A stretch of DNA of 64,000 bases from Macrocystis pyrifera (lineage: Eukaryota; Sar; Phaeophyceae; Laminariales; Laminariaceae), in contig JASSKH010000010.1 in the NCBI GenBank assembly GCA_031763025.1, positions 6,815,901 to 6,879,900 on the forward strand. Reading direction: 5' to 3'. Positions 33,601-39,764 of this stretch are shown here, in pieces. The translations under genes and the position numbers were made by a program. The first letter of the stretch is position 1; every line of letters starts with the position of its first letter. The notes beneath the pieces were generated by a model that saw only the letters and a program-made list of their open reading frames with translations, did not search any database and had not been told where the DNA came from.

Positions 33601-35599
33601 TGTCTTCATGCTCTCCAATGCTCGCGTCCTACTCTTGACTGTGGCCACGGTGCTGTGTGGTCGGGGGAAGGGGCGTTGGCTGGCTTTTTTTATTTGGTAC
33701 CGGCGTCGTTCGAACAAGGCGACCGTCCGCCATCTATATAGTAGGTGCTACTAGTAGTTTACCTGGTATATATTTCAAGTGTCTGCCACATCTCCTGAGG
33801 GGAGGCATGAAAGCTATTTTTTTTCATTTTGCTCTCTCTTTGGTTTGTTTTTTTCTTGTTTGTTCCGTTTTGTTACCTCCTAGTTATAGAATGTGCATCT
33901 CGTGTCCAGTATGATTGCATGGCATTGCGTTGTCTACTCTGCTTACTGCATGACAGTGTAGTTGGTGTAGTATCTCTGGCGAGTTTAGTGACCACGGAAC
34001 TTGGAACTCTCTAAGACTGAAGAATCGGCACGAACACTGGTTGTCCTGGATGTCGGCGGGTAGAAGGAAGGGTTTAATGTGAACAACACACATACATATT
34101 GGGCGACTCGCCTTGTATGCGCTCCAATTGATGGCCCTGTCAAGCCGTTTTAGGCGTGCTTGCCTCATCATGTGTGCTTCATCCACAAAAAAAGAAAAAC
34201 AACAGCCGTGAGATACGTATGCTTGTAGGAGGAATCCGTCTATGTTTTTTGTAAGCTCTGTGTGAACGTTTATCGCGCGTACTACGTACGGGTTTAATGT
34301 TACAGGACCACTTCTGTTGTCTCGTACTCGTATGCAGTGTACCAGGTACGAGGTATACGTATCACTGTTTTATTTTTGTCTGAGGTGTCGATGTACTTCA
34401 GTATCATGTGCATTATTCTTTGCTTGTCTTTCATTTCTACCGAGGTATTTTCCACTCTAAAGTTATTGGAGCCTGTCCTGCGACCACAGAATGCATTGTG
34501 TTGTGGCCATGACTAAATGTGAGTATGTGAGAACAACAATAACCACAACGCTCAGCCATGCGAGATAATTCGGGTACCTGAAAGCTAACGCTAACGTAAG
34601 TGAAGTCGTCTTTGCCGCGTCACAGCAGTCACACTGGAAAATGCGCCGCAGGTGTATCGCCGTGATATTTGAAACACAGCACATATTATCTGTGCGAAAA
34701 ATAACCCAGCAGCAGTCATCTTCGGAGCACGGTATGTAGTCTACGGTAGTAATATATTTACGTGTAGTGTAGTCCTGTCCCGTACTCACGATTTTGAGGA
34801 ACGTCATCACGGACATTCGCTTCTCTTCGGAATCGCTTCCGTCGTCAGGATCGAGACCGATATTTTCATCCGTAACAACGCCAGACGCTGTAGCGGCACC
34901 GCCCTGGTTCTCCACGTCCCGGTTGGGGTCGCCAATACGCCTGAATGACATACGAGGCTCTGGCCCTGGCATCTCTTTCACATCCGACATATCGGCACTT
35001 GCAGCAGCGGTTGGAGTACCTGTAGTACAAGGGCGCGTGCGTGTCAAGACGCGGGACACACGAAGCATAAATAAATGATCGATGCAGTACACGCTTATGA
35101 CGCTATTGTTCCATCCATCGGTGCGATAAAATCGAGAAGAGTGTCGAGACTGCTTGATTGAACGCGTGCAACCGGGTGTTCTGCTTTCTCCATAACAGTA
35201 ACCGACTGTGAGGGACGCGGCCGAACCCCTGCTTTCTTTACCACGTTCGTCATCTGGGGGTAGAAGCGATCGTCGGTCGTCGGGGCTTACACAACGGAAT
35301 TAAGCGAACGTTGTGAAGGCGCGATCGACACGAGGTTTACGGCAACAAGACCCCTCGATGGAGGTGGCATATTCAGTCAAGGCCATTTTATCCGGCTACC
35401 TCTCGTACATGCCTCGTACTTCTGCATCCGGGTTGCCTTGTTTATACAGTGCAAAGGCTTCTTTTTAGATATCTCATATTTTATACCAGGTATTGTTTTC
35501 GTGTGCAACAGGACGACAAACAAAGTGTGGCAACATGCCCGCGCCACCACCAGAGGCGCGCCTACCTGCACCCCGAACTCGATGATCATCGGTCATCAT
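6620..35599 (-). CDS. Split gene for a ferric reductase / NADPH oxidase-like transmembrane oxidoreductase (18 exons, 684 codons)
   Basis: This membrane flavocytochrome should move electrons from cytosolic NAD(P)H through FAD and two hemes across a membrane, to ferric iron (FRE) or oxygen (NOX). Exons, in order: 35566-35599, 34790-35019, 34514-34633, 30882-30967, 29618-29802, 26867-27048, 25833-25978, 24969-25040, 23737-23866, 21437-21551, 18616-18670, 16973-17048, 15977-16072, 13133-13342, 11157-11252, 9255-9350, 6872-6933, 6620-6683. All junctions are GT-AG, phases agree throughout, and the total is 2055 nt. Predicted membrane helices are near residues 109-130, 175-190, 217-240, 256-271, 287-303 and 308-324. 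Heme ligands H217/H231 and H289/H302 have the spacing of the NOX family. HPFS (375-378) binds FAD; GAGITP (440-445), GRP (533-535) and YCG (634-636) form the NAD(P)H domain. No EF hand is visible, so FRE and NOX cannot be told apart. The least certain parts are exon 1, the exon 3 donor and the last exon. Confidence 0.88.
6872..6933 (-). CDS. FRE/NOX gene exon 17 (C-terminal helix, residues 644-663)
   Basis: The exon encodes AIAKTCDELRVNWQKEYFGA, which continues smoothly from PKVEE of exon 16 as the final helix and aromatic tail of the domain. Borders are cgacgacag| and ATG|GTGACC. It ends with two bases of a codon. Confidence 0.87.
7425..7660 (+). repeat. Family H repeat, copy 1
   Basis: It shares about 230 bp with 11730-11965: GACTTGAGCGAAAATCAAAT, TTTTTCGAAACAAGAT, TTCCGACGATTTTGGGTTA and the end CGTAGAACGCGTCC. 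Nothing in it is coding. It probably is a dispersed element of unknown class. Confidence 0.7.
8573..9060 (+). repeat. Family C repeat, long copy ending in C tail
   Basis: About 490 bp. The 5' part (GTACCGTATTATTTTTTTAG, TTTACTCCGCACAAGGG, TATCACGTAGTGTG) matches the copy at 28320. The 3' part carries GGCGCTTCGCGCTTGGTGCA, then AGGGATGCGAGGGTCTCTAC, and ends in a long interrupted C run (about 9035-9058). No long frame is preserved. Confidence 0.8.
9095..9215 (+). mobile_element. LINE-II 3' tail with C tail
   Basis: GAGGTGTCTATACTAGGAGT, GTGTTCCGTCTTGAAAGGG and ATGCGTGGTCAATGG correspond to the C-terminal codons of the LINE-II remnant at 18.8 kb on the other strand. The frame runs into a C tract (about 9198-9212) that would code for prolines. 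Confidence 0.65.
9255..9350 (-). CDS. FRE/NOX gene exon 16 (C-terminal YCG motif, residues 612-643)
   Basis: After the acceptor tgttctccccgtgcag the exon encodes LPWLVLYCGANPKVEE. The Cys-Gly near the C-terminus is the conserved end strand of the NAD(P)H domain. It is phase 0 at both ends, with donor GAG|GTACGA. Confidence 0.9.
9351..11156. other. Intron 15 of the FRE/NOX gene
   Basis: 1806 bp. It holds a MITE fragment (9925-9996) and TA-rich microsatellites (about 10369-10402). I recognise nothing in 10560-11156. Confidence 0.7.
9925..9996. mobile_element. MITE-like element, family A, fragment
   Basis: Only one end is clear (CCTATTTACGGTGGTCCTCC then GTAATAAC); the other end is decayed. 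It lies in intron 15 of the FRE/NOX gene. Confidence 0.5.
11157..11252 (-). CDS. FRE/NOX gene exon 15 (linker before the last strand, residues 580-611)
   Basis: A textbook acceptor (cttcctcctctcttttgccccgcag) precedes GSVRLDESQKVSKEMLMKAD and a glycine-rich end; the donor is AGG|GTAAGC. It is phase 0 at both ends. The sequence is not itself diagnostic of the family, and its place rests on position, phase and splice signals. Confidence 0.78.
11517..11605. mobile_element. Hairpin element, family B, degraded copy
   Basis: The arms can still be aligned (GACTGTAGCCCCGTCCTAGG against ATCCCAACACAGAACTACAA) but many positions have changed. It lies in intron 14. Confidence 0.5.
11730..11965 (+). repeat. 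Family H repeat, copy 2
   Basis: It aligns with 7425-7660 over its length (AGCAAAAATCGAATTGCACC, TTTTTCGAAACAAGATTTGG, TTCCGACGATTTGGGGTTA, CAGAACGCGTC) with several small indels. Confidence 0.7.
12286..12405. mobile_element. MITE-like element, family A, copy 2
   Basis: The right end is intact (TTTGGTCCTACTTACTACGG then TCCCCCGTAAATA). The left end is degraded, and the middle has expanded into a TA dinucleotide tract (about 12326-12346). It lies in intron 14. Confidence 0.7.
13133..13342 (-). CDS. FRE/NOX gene exon 14 (GRP motif, residues 510-579)
   Basis: The exon contains KPVTLVFGRPNIGKYLADTF; the GRP motif is the conserved NAD(P)H-domain turn. A low-complexity linker rich in Ser, Thr and Arg follows and ends at GAG|GTAGGT. 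The frame stays open for another 84 codons past this donor, but exons 15-17 supply the missing YCG motif, so splicing is preferred. Confidence 0.88.
13343..15976. other. Intron 13 of the FRE/NOX gene
   Basis: 2634 bp without any repeat I recognise. Frames at 13463-14222 and 14947-15399 are open but unlike any family I know, and no exon is needed here because exons 13 and 14 join in phase 0. Confidence 0.6.
15977..16072 (-). CDS. FRE/NOX gene exon 13 (residues 478-509)
   Basis: The exon encodes LKKVNSTVHLTGKPEEN, matching the family's third beta strand followed by 'TGK'. It is phase 0 at both ends, with borders ttgagcag| and CGC|GTGAGGA. Starting three bases earlier (a cag repeat at the acceptor) would add one Gln without changing the frame. 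Confidence 0.88.
16073..16972. other. Intron 12 of the FRE/NOX gene
   Basis: 900 bp with a reversed family C fragment at about 16140-16330. A short internal repeat (TTCTGCTATAGANGTTCGTCC twice, near 16483-16560) follows it. Confidence 0.65.
16140..16330 (-). repeat. Family C repeat, reversed partial copy
   Basis: The minus strand reads the family core (GGTCGTTTGAAAACCGGACG and nearby words), and a G-rich stretch at 16142-16158 marks its C-tailed end. Confidence 0.6.
16973..17048 (-). CDS. FRE/NOX gene exon 12 (residues 452-477)
   Basis: The exon encodes FASRKNIHLMWMSRDGGIVA and then LFEKQ, the second strand and helix of the NAD(P)H domain, where the family usually has a 'W..RD' pattern. It starts with one base that completes Arg 452 and ends in phase 0 at CAG|GTGCGC. 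Confidence 0.9.
17049..18615. other. Intron 11 of the FRE/NOX gene
   Basis: 1567 bp. It contains a G run (about 17327-17338) and the telomeric insertion at 17788-17810. I see no other element. Confidence 0.65.
17776..17822 (+). repeat. Interstitial telomeric repeat flanked by a 12-bp direct repeat
   Basis: Four TTAGGG units in a row lie between two perfect copies of TATAGCACTGTT (17776-17787 and 17811-17822). The arrangement looks like telomeric DNA added at a staggered chromosome break, which duplicated the target. It lies in intron 11. Confidence 0.85.
18616..18670 (-). CDS. FRE/NOX gene exon 11 (NAD(P)H pyrophosphate loop, residues 434-452)
   Basis: This 55-nt micro-exon encodes VVLVCTGAGITPAVSIIE, the glycine-rich loop that holds the NAD(P)H pyrophosphate. 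The acceptor is gtggtcggacag and the donor AG|GTGGGC. It starts with two bases and ends with two, matching exon 10 and exon 12 exactly. Confidence 0.92.
18780..19800 (-). mobile_element. Decayed 3' end of a second LINE family (LINE-II)
   Basis: On the minus strand, broken frames keep the flavour of a LINE C-terminus: VPKLEYAREVRQRNAKLAKQ, a zinc-finger-like MCPCGKAIE then SHIVGQCEMYNEELDVF, and SEKTIAILG. Many stops and frameshifts interrupt it, so it is dead. It ends in a G run on the plus strand (C tail of the element). The RT core is missing, so the copy is 5'-truncated. Confidence 0.75.
19800..20230 (-). repeat. Family C repeat, reversed copy
   Basis: The minus strand carries the core words (GGCGCTTCGCGTGTGGTGCG, GATGGTCATACGACTACGGC-like) and the 5' words seen at 28320. 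The plus strand begins with a G run and AGTGTACTCGATAGG, the complement of the element's C tail. Confidence 0.75.
20597..20680. mobile_element. Hairpin element, family B, copy in intron 10
   Basis: CTGCAGTCCCGCTTTGGGGA and GTCCCCAAAAAAACGGGACC then GCTGTCT form the two arms. The element sits in an intron of the FRE/NOX gene. Confidence 0.7.
21437..21551 (-). CDS. FRE/NOX gene exon 10 (VGDWT segment, residues 396-434)
   Basis: It starts with VGDWTKELF, the family's typical end of the FAD barrel, and continues with PLWITAAQPSLMEKSIYFDN before the nucleotide-binding strand. It ends with one base of a codon at ACG|GTAAATG. That base joins exon 11, which lies about 2.8 kb downstream. Confidence 0.92.
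21796..21962 (+). repeat. Three-unit minisatellite of about 50 bp
   Basis: Units share CTCCATACCTCACCCACAAA and AAACATACATTTGTGTACGG. The first word also occurs at the start of family H, so the array may derive from that repeat. Confidence 0.7.
22127..22250. mobile_element. Hairpin element, family B, one copy plus half of another
   Basis: A full unit (GTTTCGGGGACAAACCACTC ... ACACGGGACTGCGGTCCT) is followed at once by a second left arm (TTTTGGGACTGCAGTCCCGT). This suggests tandem or nested insertion in intron 9. Confidence 0.7.
22350..22455. mobile_element. MITE-like element, family A, copy 3
   Basis: GGGGGACATAGTAAGTAGGA at the left pairs with TCCCATTTACTATGGTCCCC at the right, around the family's ACCTATATATTTAA core. 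It lies in intron 9, just after a family B hairpin element. Confidence 0.78.
23737..23866 (-). CDS. FRE/NOX gene exon 9 (FAD-binding HPFS motif, residues 352-395)
   Basis: The exon encodes GYTFKAGSYIYVN and EWHPFSI. The HPFS tetrapeptide (375-378) contacts FAD in the FRE/NOX superfamily. The acceptor is gtgtttgcacag and the donor GCG|GTGAGTGC. An earlier GTGCCAG inside the exon is not used, because reading through gives the family-like AAVYVEA joined to VGDWT of exon 10. Confidence 0.93.
23867..24968. other. Intron 8 of the FRE/NOX gene
   Basis: 1102 bp with an A/T-rich block (about 24350-24560). An open frame at 24704-24964 resembled an exon at first but was displaced by the better exon 8. 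Confidence 0.6.
24969..25040 (-). CDS. FRE/NOX gene exon 8 (start of FAD domain, residues 328-352)
   Basis: This 72-nt exon has a long pyrimidine tract before its acceptor (ctttctgttccag) and a GTGAGTGC donor. It encodes TFLINHPVFEAVGKGTMVSF, the usual strand after helix 6 in this family, and ends on the codon shared with exon 9. Phase, length and sequence all fit. Confidence 0.9.
   Translation of the reverse strand, partial: DLLDQPPRFRGSGEGNNGFFRPA
25644..25753. mobile_element. MITE-like element, family A, copy 4
   Basis: The left end TTACGGGGGTCCATAATTAC and the right end TCCTATTTACTATGGTCATC then CGTAATAA are recognisable with a few mismatches. It lies in intron 7. Confidence 0.75.
25833..25978 (-). 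CDS. FRE/NOX gene exon 7 (helices 5 and 6, residues 280-328)
   Basis: The exon reads FEFRKGLHMLFLLMLIAICF and then H302, giving a second histidine pair (H289/H302) thirteen residues apart, as in NOX2. Helix 6 (FVGTILIVWYILDRLYF) leads to the cytosolic domain. Borders are tccgcag| and CA|GTGAGT. An apparent stop just after the donor lies in the intron. Confidence 0.92.
26867..27048 (-). CDS. FRE/NOX gene exon 6 (helices 3 and 4, residues 219-279)
   Basis: The exon encodes helix 3 (FGYLTLISGYEHGLLHCARH) with H231, fourteen residues after H217. This is the same spacing as the outer and inner heme histidine pair of animal NOX2. A short loop and helix 4 (GMVACLLLLPIVLPM) follow. It starts after aaaaacag and ends at AAG|GTGGGA in phase 0. 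Confidence 0.9.
28108..28196. mobile_element. Hairpin element, family B, copy in intron 5
   Basis: The arms AGGACTACAGTCCCGTTTAG then GGGACAAG, and CTTTGTCCACTAAACGAGAG then TGCAGTCCT, pair almost perfectly. Confidence 0.78.
28320..28850 (+). repeat. Family C repeat, longest copy
   Basis: About 530 bp with clear 5' words (GTCGGTTGGCAATGACACTG, TACTCTGCACAAGGGAAATG, GAGGCAGTTACATAGTA) and 3' core (CTTCATGCGACTCGCCGGAC, GGCGCTTCGCGCTTGGTGCA, TAGGGATGCGAGGGTCTATG). It ends near a C-rich stretch (ACACCCACCCCACC). Confidence 0.82.
29037..29256 (-). repeat. Family C repeat, reversed 3' part
   Basis: After a G run (about 29040-29054) the plus strand reads TGTACTGGATAGGAGAGATG and CATAGACCCTCGCATCCCTA, the complement of family C. 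With the copy at 28320 it forms an imperfect inverted pair 190 bp apart. Confidence 0.8.
29618..29802 (-). CDS. FRE/NOX gene exon 5 (helix 2 to first heme histidine, residues 157-219)
   Basis: The acceptor follows a pyrimidine run (ttttcctcctcctgccag); the donor is CAT|GTGAGCG. The exon encodes SPLELALLTGSRMSAG, a hydrophobic helix (ILFASITIAIF), the loop SWLGAVLDFEPTHDV, and at its end H217, the first axial heme ligand. The final base plus the first two of exon 6 make one Tyr codon. Confidence 0.9.
30882..30967 (-). CDS. FRE/NOX gene exon 4 (extracytoplasmic loop, residues 129-157)
   Basis: The exon follows a strong acceptor (tttttttgtcatctacag) and ends at TAC|GTGAGCC with two bases of a codon. 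It encodes an aromatic segment (NPWFFFYDADKGEICPY) between helices 1 and 2. Only this frame is open and protein-like, and both phases fit the neighbouring exons. Confidence 0.85.
31005..31190 (-). repeat. Family C repeat, diverged reversed copy
   Basis: The plus strand reads GTGGGTGGGGGGAGGGGGGT, then GACTCTCGCATCCCGATAAT and AAGCGCGAGGCGCCGTCAGG, the complement of the family core with many changes. Confidence 0.6.
32040..32570 (+). repeat. Diverged tandem duplication, unit of about 270 bp
   Basis: Two units share AAAGGGCTCGACAAAATTGT / AAAGGGCTTGAGAAAATCGC, GCCCTCCCTCCT, GCATGCGTCACNCNANCCAA, GAATGTTTGACCG and GCCGCCCCACNGC in the same order. The units have diverged strongly. Confidence 0.7.
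33002..33062. repeat. Short inverted repeat (hairpin)
   Basis: CTATATAGGGCGACA near the left edge pairs with CGACACGCCCTATATAG at the right; an inner GTGTCTGTGTACACGG adds a second stem. No coding content. Confidence 0.65.
33775..34095 (+). repeat. Solo terminal module of the APE-type LINE
   Basis: It has the ordered words GTGTCTGCCACATCTCCTGA, a T-rich stretch, AGTATGATTGCATGGCATTG, GTGACCACGGAACTTGG, GAATCGGCACGAACACTGGT and TAGAAGGAAGGGTTTAATGT. The same order is found at both ends of the long LINE copy (55950-56300 and 60600-60975). Confidence 0.75.
34514..34633 (-). CDS. FRE/NOX gene exon 3 (first membrane helix, residues 89-128)
   Basis: The acceptor is cgcattttccag. The exon codes for a Cys-rich stretch (CDCCDAAK) and then a hydrophobic helix containing AWLSVVVIVVLTY. 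It ends in phase 0, as exon 4 requires. The donor is weak (TTA|GTCATGG), and a dispersed repeat begins just downstream near 34480, so the exact 3' border is the least secure of the internal junctions. Confidence 0.7.
34634..35565. other. Introns 2 and 1 of the FRE/NOX gene (separated by exon 2)
   Basis: Intron 2 is 156 bp (34634-34789) and intron 1 is 546 bp (35020-35565). Neither shows a recognised element. Confidence 0.65.
34790..35019 (-). CDS. FRE/NOX gene exon 2 (cytosolic N-terminal tail, residues 12-88)
   Basis: The exon lies between a pyrimidine-rich acceptor (cccttgtactacag) and a perfect donor (ATC|GTGAGT). It encodes a hydrophilic, acidic tail with an Asp/Ser/Glu cluster (DPDDGSDSEEKR) before the first membrane helix. 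No known domain is recognisable. Low-complexity N-tails are common in this family and carry little functional information. Confidence 0.75.
35566..35599 (-). CDS. FRE/NOX gene exon 1 (start exon, residues 1-11)
   Basis: Two consecutive ATG codons (35599 and 35596) open a short frame, MMTDDHRVRGA, that ends at a good donor (GCAG|GTAGGC). It ends on one base of a codon, which fits exon 2 starting with the last two bases. The alternative is translation from the ATG at 34990 inside exon 2 (MSDVKEM), with this segment untranslated. The upstream frame is open for some distance, so a longer N-terminus is also possible. Confidence 0.5.
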
Positions 35600-36394
35600 C
35601 GGTTCATATTCGGGGACCAAGGTATTATACTGCCGTATAAACAGTAGCCTATACTGCGAGTGTAAACCACCAGATATACGGCAACGATACACTTAACGAG
35701 AGATGTTATGTCAAGCCGTATCGTTCGTCTTTGGATATTATGTCTGCGTATTTTATAAGTTCGCCCCCCCTTGCTCTTCCTCGGTTTCAATTCCGATCTG
35801 GCGTCACGTAACAGGCCCTTCTTCCCCTGTCCCCCACCCCCGTAGGCGCCTTGCTTGTTCAGCGAGAAAATAGTTTAGCCAATCTCCGCAAGCTAGACGC
35901 CTTCAGCAGTTGGGTGCTTTCTGCTTTGAAAGACTCGAAACAATATCACCACGGTGGGATTCGAACTTCAAGATCGGCGTTTTCATGCTAATGTTAGCTT
36001 TTGAGGTTGACCACTGGAAATGCCACGACTGTACCTATGCCTGGGCAGTGGAAACAAGCGAGCGTGCGGACAGATATACGACGAGCGCAACACCACCACC
36101 GGGCTTGTACCTGGGACCGTAGAGGACGCTAACGAGGATACGCTTAACGCTGAGCACTATATCAACATGGCGGGAAACTATGGCAGTGTTTATACATCGT
36201 AGCACTGGCACTGGGAGAGCCCAAAATAACTCTGTACGGGCACTGAGCGCATACAACATTTGTCTCAGAAGGACATGAGGTGAAACAAACGCAGTCAAGC
36301 CTTCGTAATGCTCTGCCGATTTACAGCACAAGTATTGTTGATATTATTGTACGACGATAGCAATAACTCGAACGAGAGAGAAACATCCCCTCGT
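35600..36394. other. 5' flank of the FRE/NOX gene; nothing recognised
   Basis: This 0.8 kb would contain the promoter. I see no TATA box or repeated regulatory motif I would defend, and no coding sequence. A C-rich stretch lies at 35820-35843. Confidence 0.5.
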
Positions 36395-38805
36395 ACATGT
36401 GCTTGATTGACCTAACCGCGCAACTCTCTCGAAGAGAGCTACTGTGTCAGTTATGTACACGCTTTGGCGTGCCAAGCAATACATTTATGGTCATTCGCTA
36501 TTAGGTATGCGGGTTTGCGTGTGCATATGTGATGGCAAGCACTCAGAATGATTCGCTGTCACGCATGGGCTGCGACAAGGTTGCGCGCTGTCGCCGGCGC
36601 TGCTCAACGTGGTTTTTGCTGCTGCTCCGGTATACGCTGTTTTAATTGTACGCTTCAGCGGAGGACGAAGACATAGGAGTTTGATTTATCTCGAGGAGGA
36701 TGTTGGTCGGAAAAGAGATACCATTGACATGCGTGCGAACGGCAGTGTGGGTCGTGTTGTACGCCGATGACGCAGGAGTCGTCTCGAAGTCGGCGGAGGG
36801 ACTTGCTACGATGATGGCCGTCATCGTGACTGCCTTCGACGACAGCAGGCCTCACGTTGTCGGAAAATAAGACGGATCGGATGTCCCTGTGGACACGGCA
36901 CCAGACATCGCCGCTCGTGATCGTACTGGCTGGCCGATGGTATAGATAGACGACCCACCTATTTACACCTTAGCGGCAATATCCACGAAGACGCTGACCT
37001 CTCGCTCGAATCGAACGATGGATCCATCTCATGTAGGCCTACCTTAAACCGTTAGGCCCGGAGCTGCACGATGTTAAGAGGGCCCCGCTTAGTCTCAAAG
37101 TCCATATGATGAAGGCCGAGGTATTCGAAACCCCGTTGTATAGACGTGTGACGTGGACTCACAGTGCGCAACACTCGCCAGGCCCTGATCGGTGCATGAT
37201 CAAGTCCTCCTGCGGGGCACTGGCTTCCAGCGCCGACAGCATGGCGACTACACGACCCTCTGGCAGACGAAGGCCCTCAAGGAAACACGATGCGACAGAA
37301 ATCGAAACGACCATCCGTACACGGAGGCGCTTCTTTGTGGGGTCCGCGACGCCGCAACATACGGGGCGATTACTCAGTCCGGCCATGTTTCCGATACTGA
37401 CTGGTGGGGAGGGCCGGAAATCGGGCGGGCAGCCACAGATTTGGCATATGGATGCCTTGTTGAAGATCTCAAGGTGTTTCGAGCCACCGAGGGGTTGCTT
37501 ATACATATACCCCGTTGGAGTTAAGAGTAAATACCGCGATGTGGACCGTTGCAGCAAAGAAATCGGGCAAGTGGTACCCGGGGGATCCTTGAAAGCAGCG
37601 GAAAGGTATATGGTCGAGTAGCAAAAAAATGATCCTCGAAGCAGCGGAACGGTATACGGTCAAGAGTGGCGAAACAAATGATGAGACGGAGCTGAGTAGA
37701 CAGCGCCTTGCATCCGTTGTGGGTGGTTCTCCAGGGAATGAGAAGAGAGGGGGGGGTAACCGTCGTAAGGAAACCGCGGTAGACGACAGCCGACAGGCTA
37801 CCAAGGGTGGCAAGCCGATTAGTAGGCAGAACTTGTCTAGCCTAATAGTCGTACCGCAAACCTCTGGGGCTGCTTCGAATGTGACGTGTGGTTTAATTTT
37901 CCTTTTGTTTTTCTCCTTTGTTATTATGCTTGTGACGTTTTTCTTGGCTCTACATTTCTGTATTGCTTTTGATTATTTGTCTATTAATAGTGTCTTGTCC
38001 GTAGCAGTTCCACCAGGGGGGCACGGCAGCGATGCTATGGCCCATATTTCAAGTTTTAATTACAGTACATGATTTTGTTGGGGTTGCTTATTGGCTTCGA
38101 TTTTTGTCCTTCCGCATGTGAATCTCTATTTTCTCTTTTCGATTTTTTTTCATTAATTCTGCAAATATTTCATCTGTCTTCCTGTCCCAATGAAAAGGAA
38201 GTGGTGTTTCGTGGGTGAATGACGATCCTGCTTTGTTTATTGTTGTGTTGTGTTGCTCGCGCACTCCCTCAGGGGGTGGGGCAAGGTTGACCAAAGGGAG
38301 GAGAGGGCAGACAGGACAGCAAGGTACAAGACAGACTATATAGTAGGTAGAACCTGGCTGTGCTACTCGTATCACAAACTGCGGCGGCTGCCTGGCGGGT
38401 GCCTTTTGTTTCCTTTCATTTGGTTGTGCTTCGGTTTGCCTGTTTTTTGCGTAGATTCTTGGTCTTACTATGTTTTTATGTGACGGTACTGTTTCCTTGT
38501 TCATGTGTTGTCTGCCACATTTTTTTGGGGTCACGATACGTTTTCGGATTTGTTTTCTTTGTTTCTTTCGATTATTCTCCCTTCCATGGACTTGTGTATG
38601 TCTTATCCAGTACGATCACATAGCATTGCTACTGTCTGCTCTAACCGCATAAGAATATACTGCTGTACTGCGGTCTCTTTGTTCTAGATTTGGGACCACC
38701 GAGCTTGCATCTCTTTACGTATGTAGAAGAATCGGCACGGAAACTGGTTGTGCTGAGTGTCGGGTTAAAGAACGGTCAAAAGTAAACAACACACACACCA
38801 CACGC
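36395..38805 (+). mobile_element. 5'-truncated, decayed copy of the APE-type LINE
   Basis: It begins within the reverse transcriptase (ACATGTGCTTGATTGACCT matches the long copy near 58670), keeps the catalytic YADD codons near 36757, and continues through the C-terminal region (to about 37620), the 3' non-coding block (38195-38405) and a terminal module ending near 38805. Many frameshifts and stops make it a pseudo-element. Confidence 0.82.
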
Positions 38806-38960
38806 CCTGAACATGAGATAATGAACGAGGCAACATATGCAATCGGTAGAGTACTGAACGCTGCAACATTATCCAATATATGCGGCATATTTTCGTCGGT
38901 AAAGGGTACTAGCGTTTAGTGGTATCGATTAGCACGTTGCTCACTTTAGTAGTACCGATT

Positions 38961-39069
38961 ATTACGGGGGACCATAGTGAACAGGACCAAATACTATTGT
39001 TGGTAAAAAAACCAAATATAGAGGTTTTTGTGTGTACCATAGGTCCTATTTACTACGGTCCCCCGTAAT
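38961..39069. mobile_element. MITE-like element, family A, copy 5 (best preserved ends)
   Basis: Ends are ATTACGGGGGACCATAGTGA and CCTATTTACTACGGTCCCCC then GTAAT, a nearly perfect inverted repeat of about 28 bp. The core is in the opposite orientation to copies 1-4. This copy best defines the element's ends. Confidence 0.85.
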
Positions 39070-39530
39070 AGCACGTTGATCATCCTTTGATTGTGGTCGG
39101 GAATGCAGAGCGACAGATTCATTTCCCCAACTCTTTGTGCGGGCAGCATTCTTAGGTACTCCCGCAGGCTGTTGTCACCGATAGTAGTGGCTATCGATTG
39201 CAGCCGACAATGGTTAGATCGATAGTCCTGTCACACAATCTGTGCTGGTCGCCGGCAGTTACCATCGATTGAAACAGCAGCAGCGTACACTCTGTTGTGG
39301 GGTCACTGTCTATGGATTGACTAATATCGACAATCCATTGCCACACACATAATAACATGTGTGTCCGGTCGCTGCTCCTACTGCTGTACGCGTCCGTGCC
39401 TCTATATGTATGTACTGGTGGTCCAGACCCTTTTGATGCCGCATACCGCTGCAAGTCGTGGTCCAACTCTAGTTCGGTGGGTCACACAGGCGACCTCGCG
39501 CTAAACCGGTTTTCTACAAGTATTTCACTT
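39070..39530. other. Unannotated stretch
   Basis: Between MITE copy 5 and the 117-bp tandem repeat. A short plus-strand frame (39357-39590) starts with a hydrophobic segment, but it runs into the tandem repeat and has no known relative. Confidence 0.4.
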
Positions 39531-39764
39531 AATGTGGGGTGTATGGAGAAACCTGAGAGGCTACCCTGCGTAGTGCGGGGACGGTTTTGAACCGGGAATG
39601 GTGAAGTGGTCAGGGCAAGGCAACAGGAGCTCCGTACGACTGTGTAGAATGTGGGGTGTATGGAGAAACCTGAGAGGCTACCCTGCGTAGTGCGGGGACG
39701 GTTTTGAACCGGGAATGGTGAAATGGTCAGGGCAAGGCAACAGGAGCTCCGTACGACTGTGTAG
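39531..39764 (+). repeat. Tandem duplication of 117 bp
   Basis: Units 39531-39647 and 39648-39764 are identical except for one base (GTGAAGTGG against GTGAAATGG). Each holds a small palindrome, CGGTTTTGAACCG. The near identity shows a recent duplication. The function, if any, is unknown. Confidence 0.92.

Larger units (their letters stand above)
29803..34513. other. Introns 4 and 3 of the FRE/NOX gene (separated by exon 4)
   Basis: Intron 4 (29803-30881) has no recognised element. Intron 3 (30968-34513, 3546 bp, the longest) holds a family C remnant, a (CTT)n microsatellite near 31542, a tandem pair (32040-32570), a hairpin (33002-33062), a terminal-module copy (33775-34095) and another repeat near 34380-34480. 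Confidence 0.7.
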
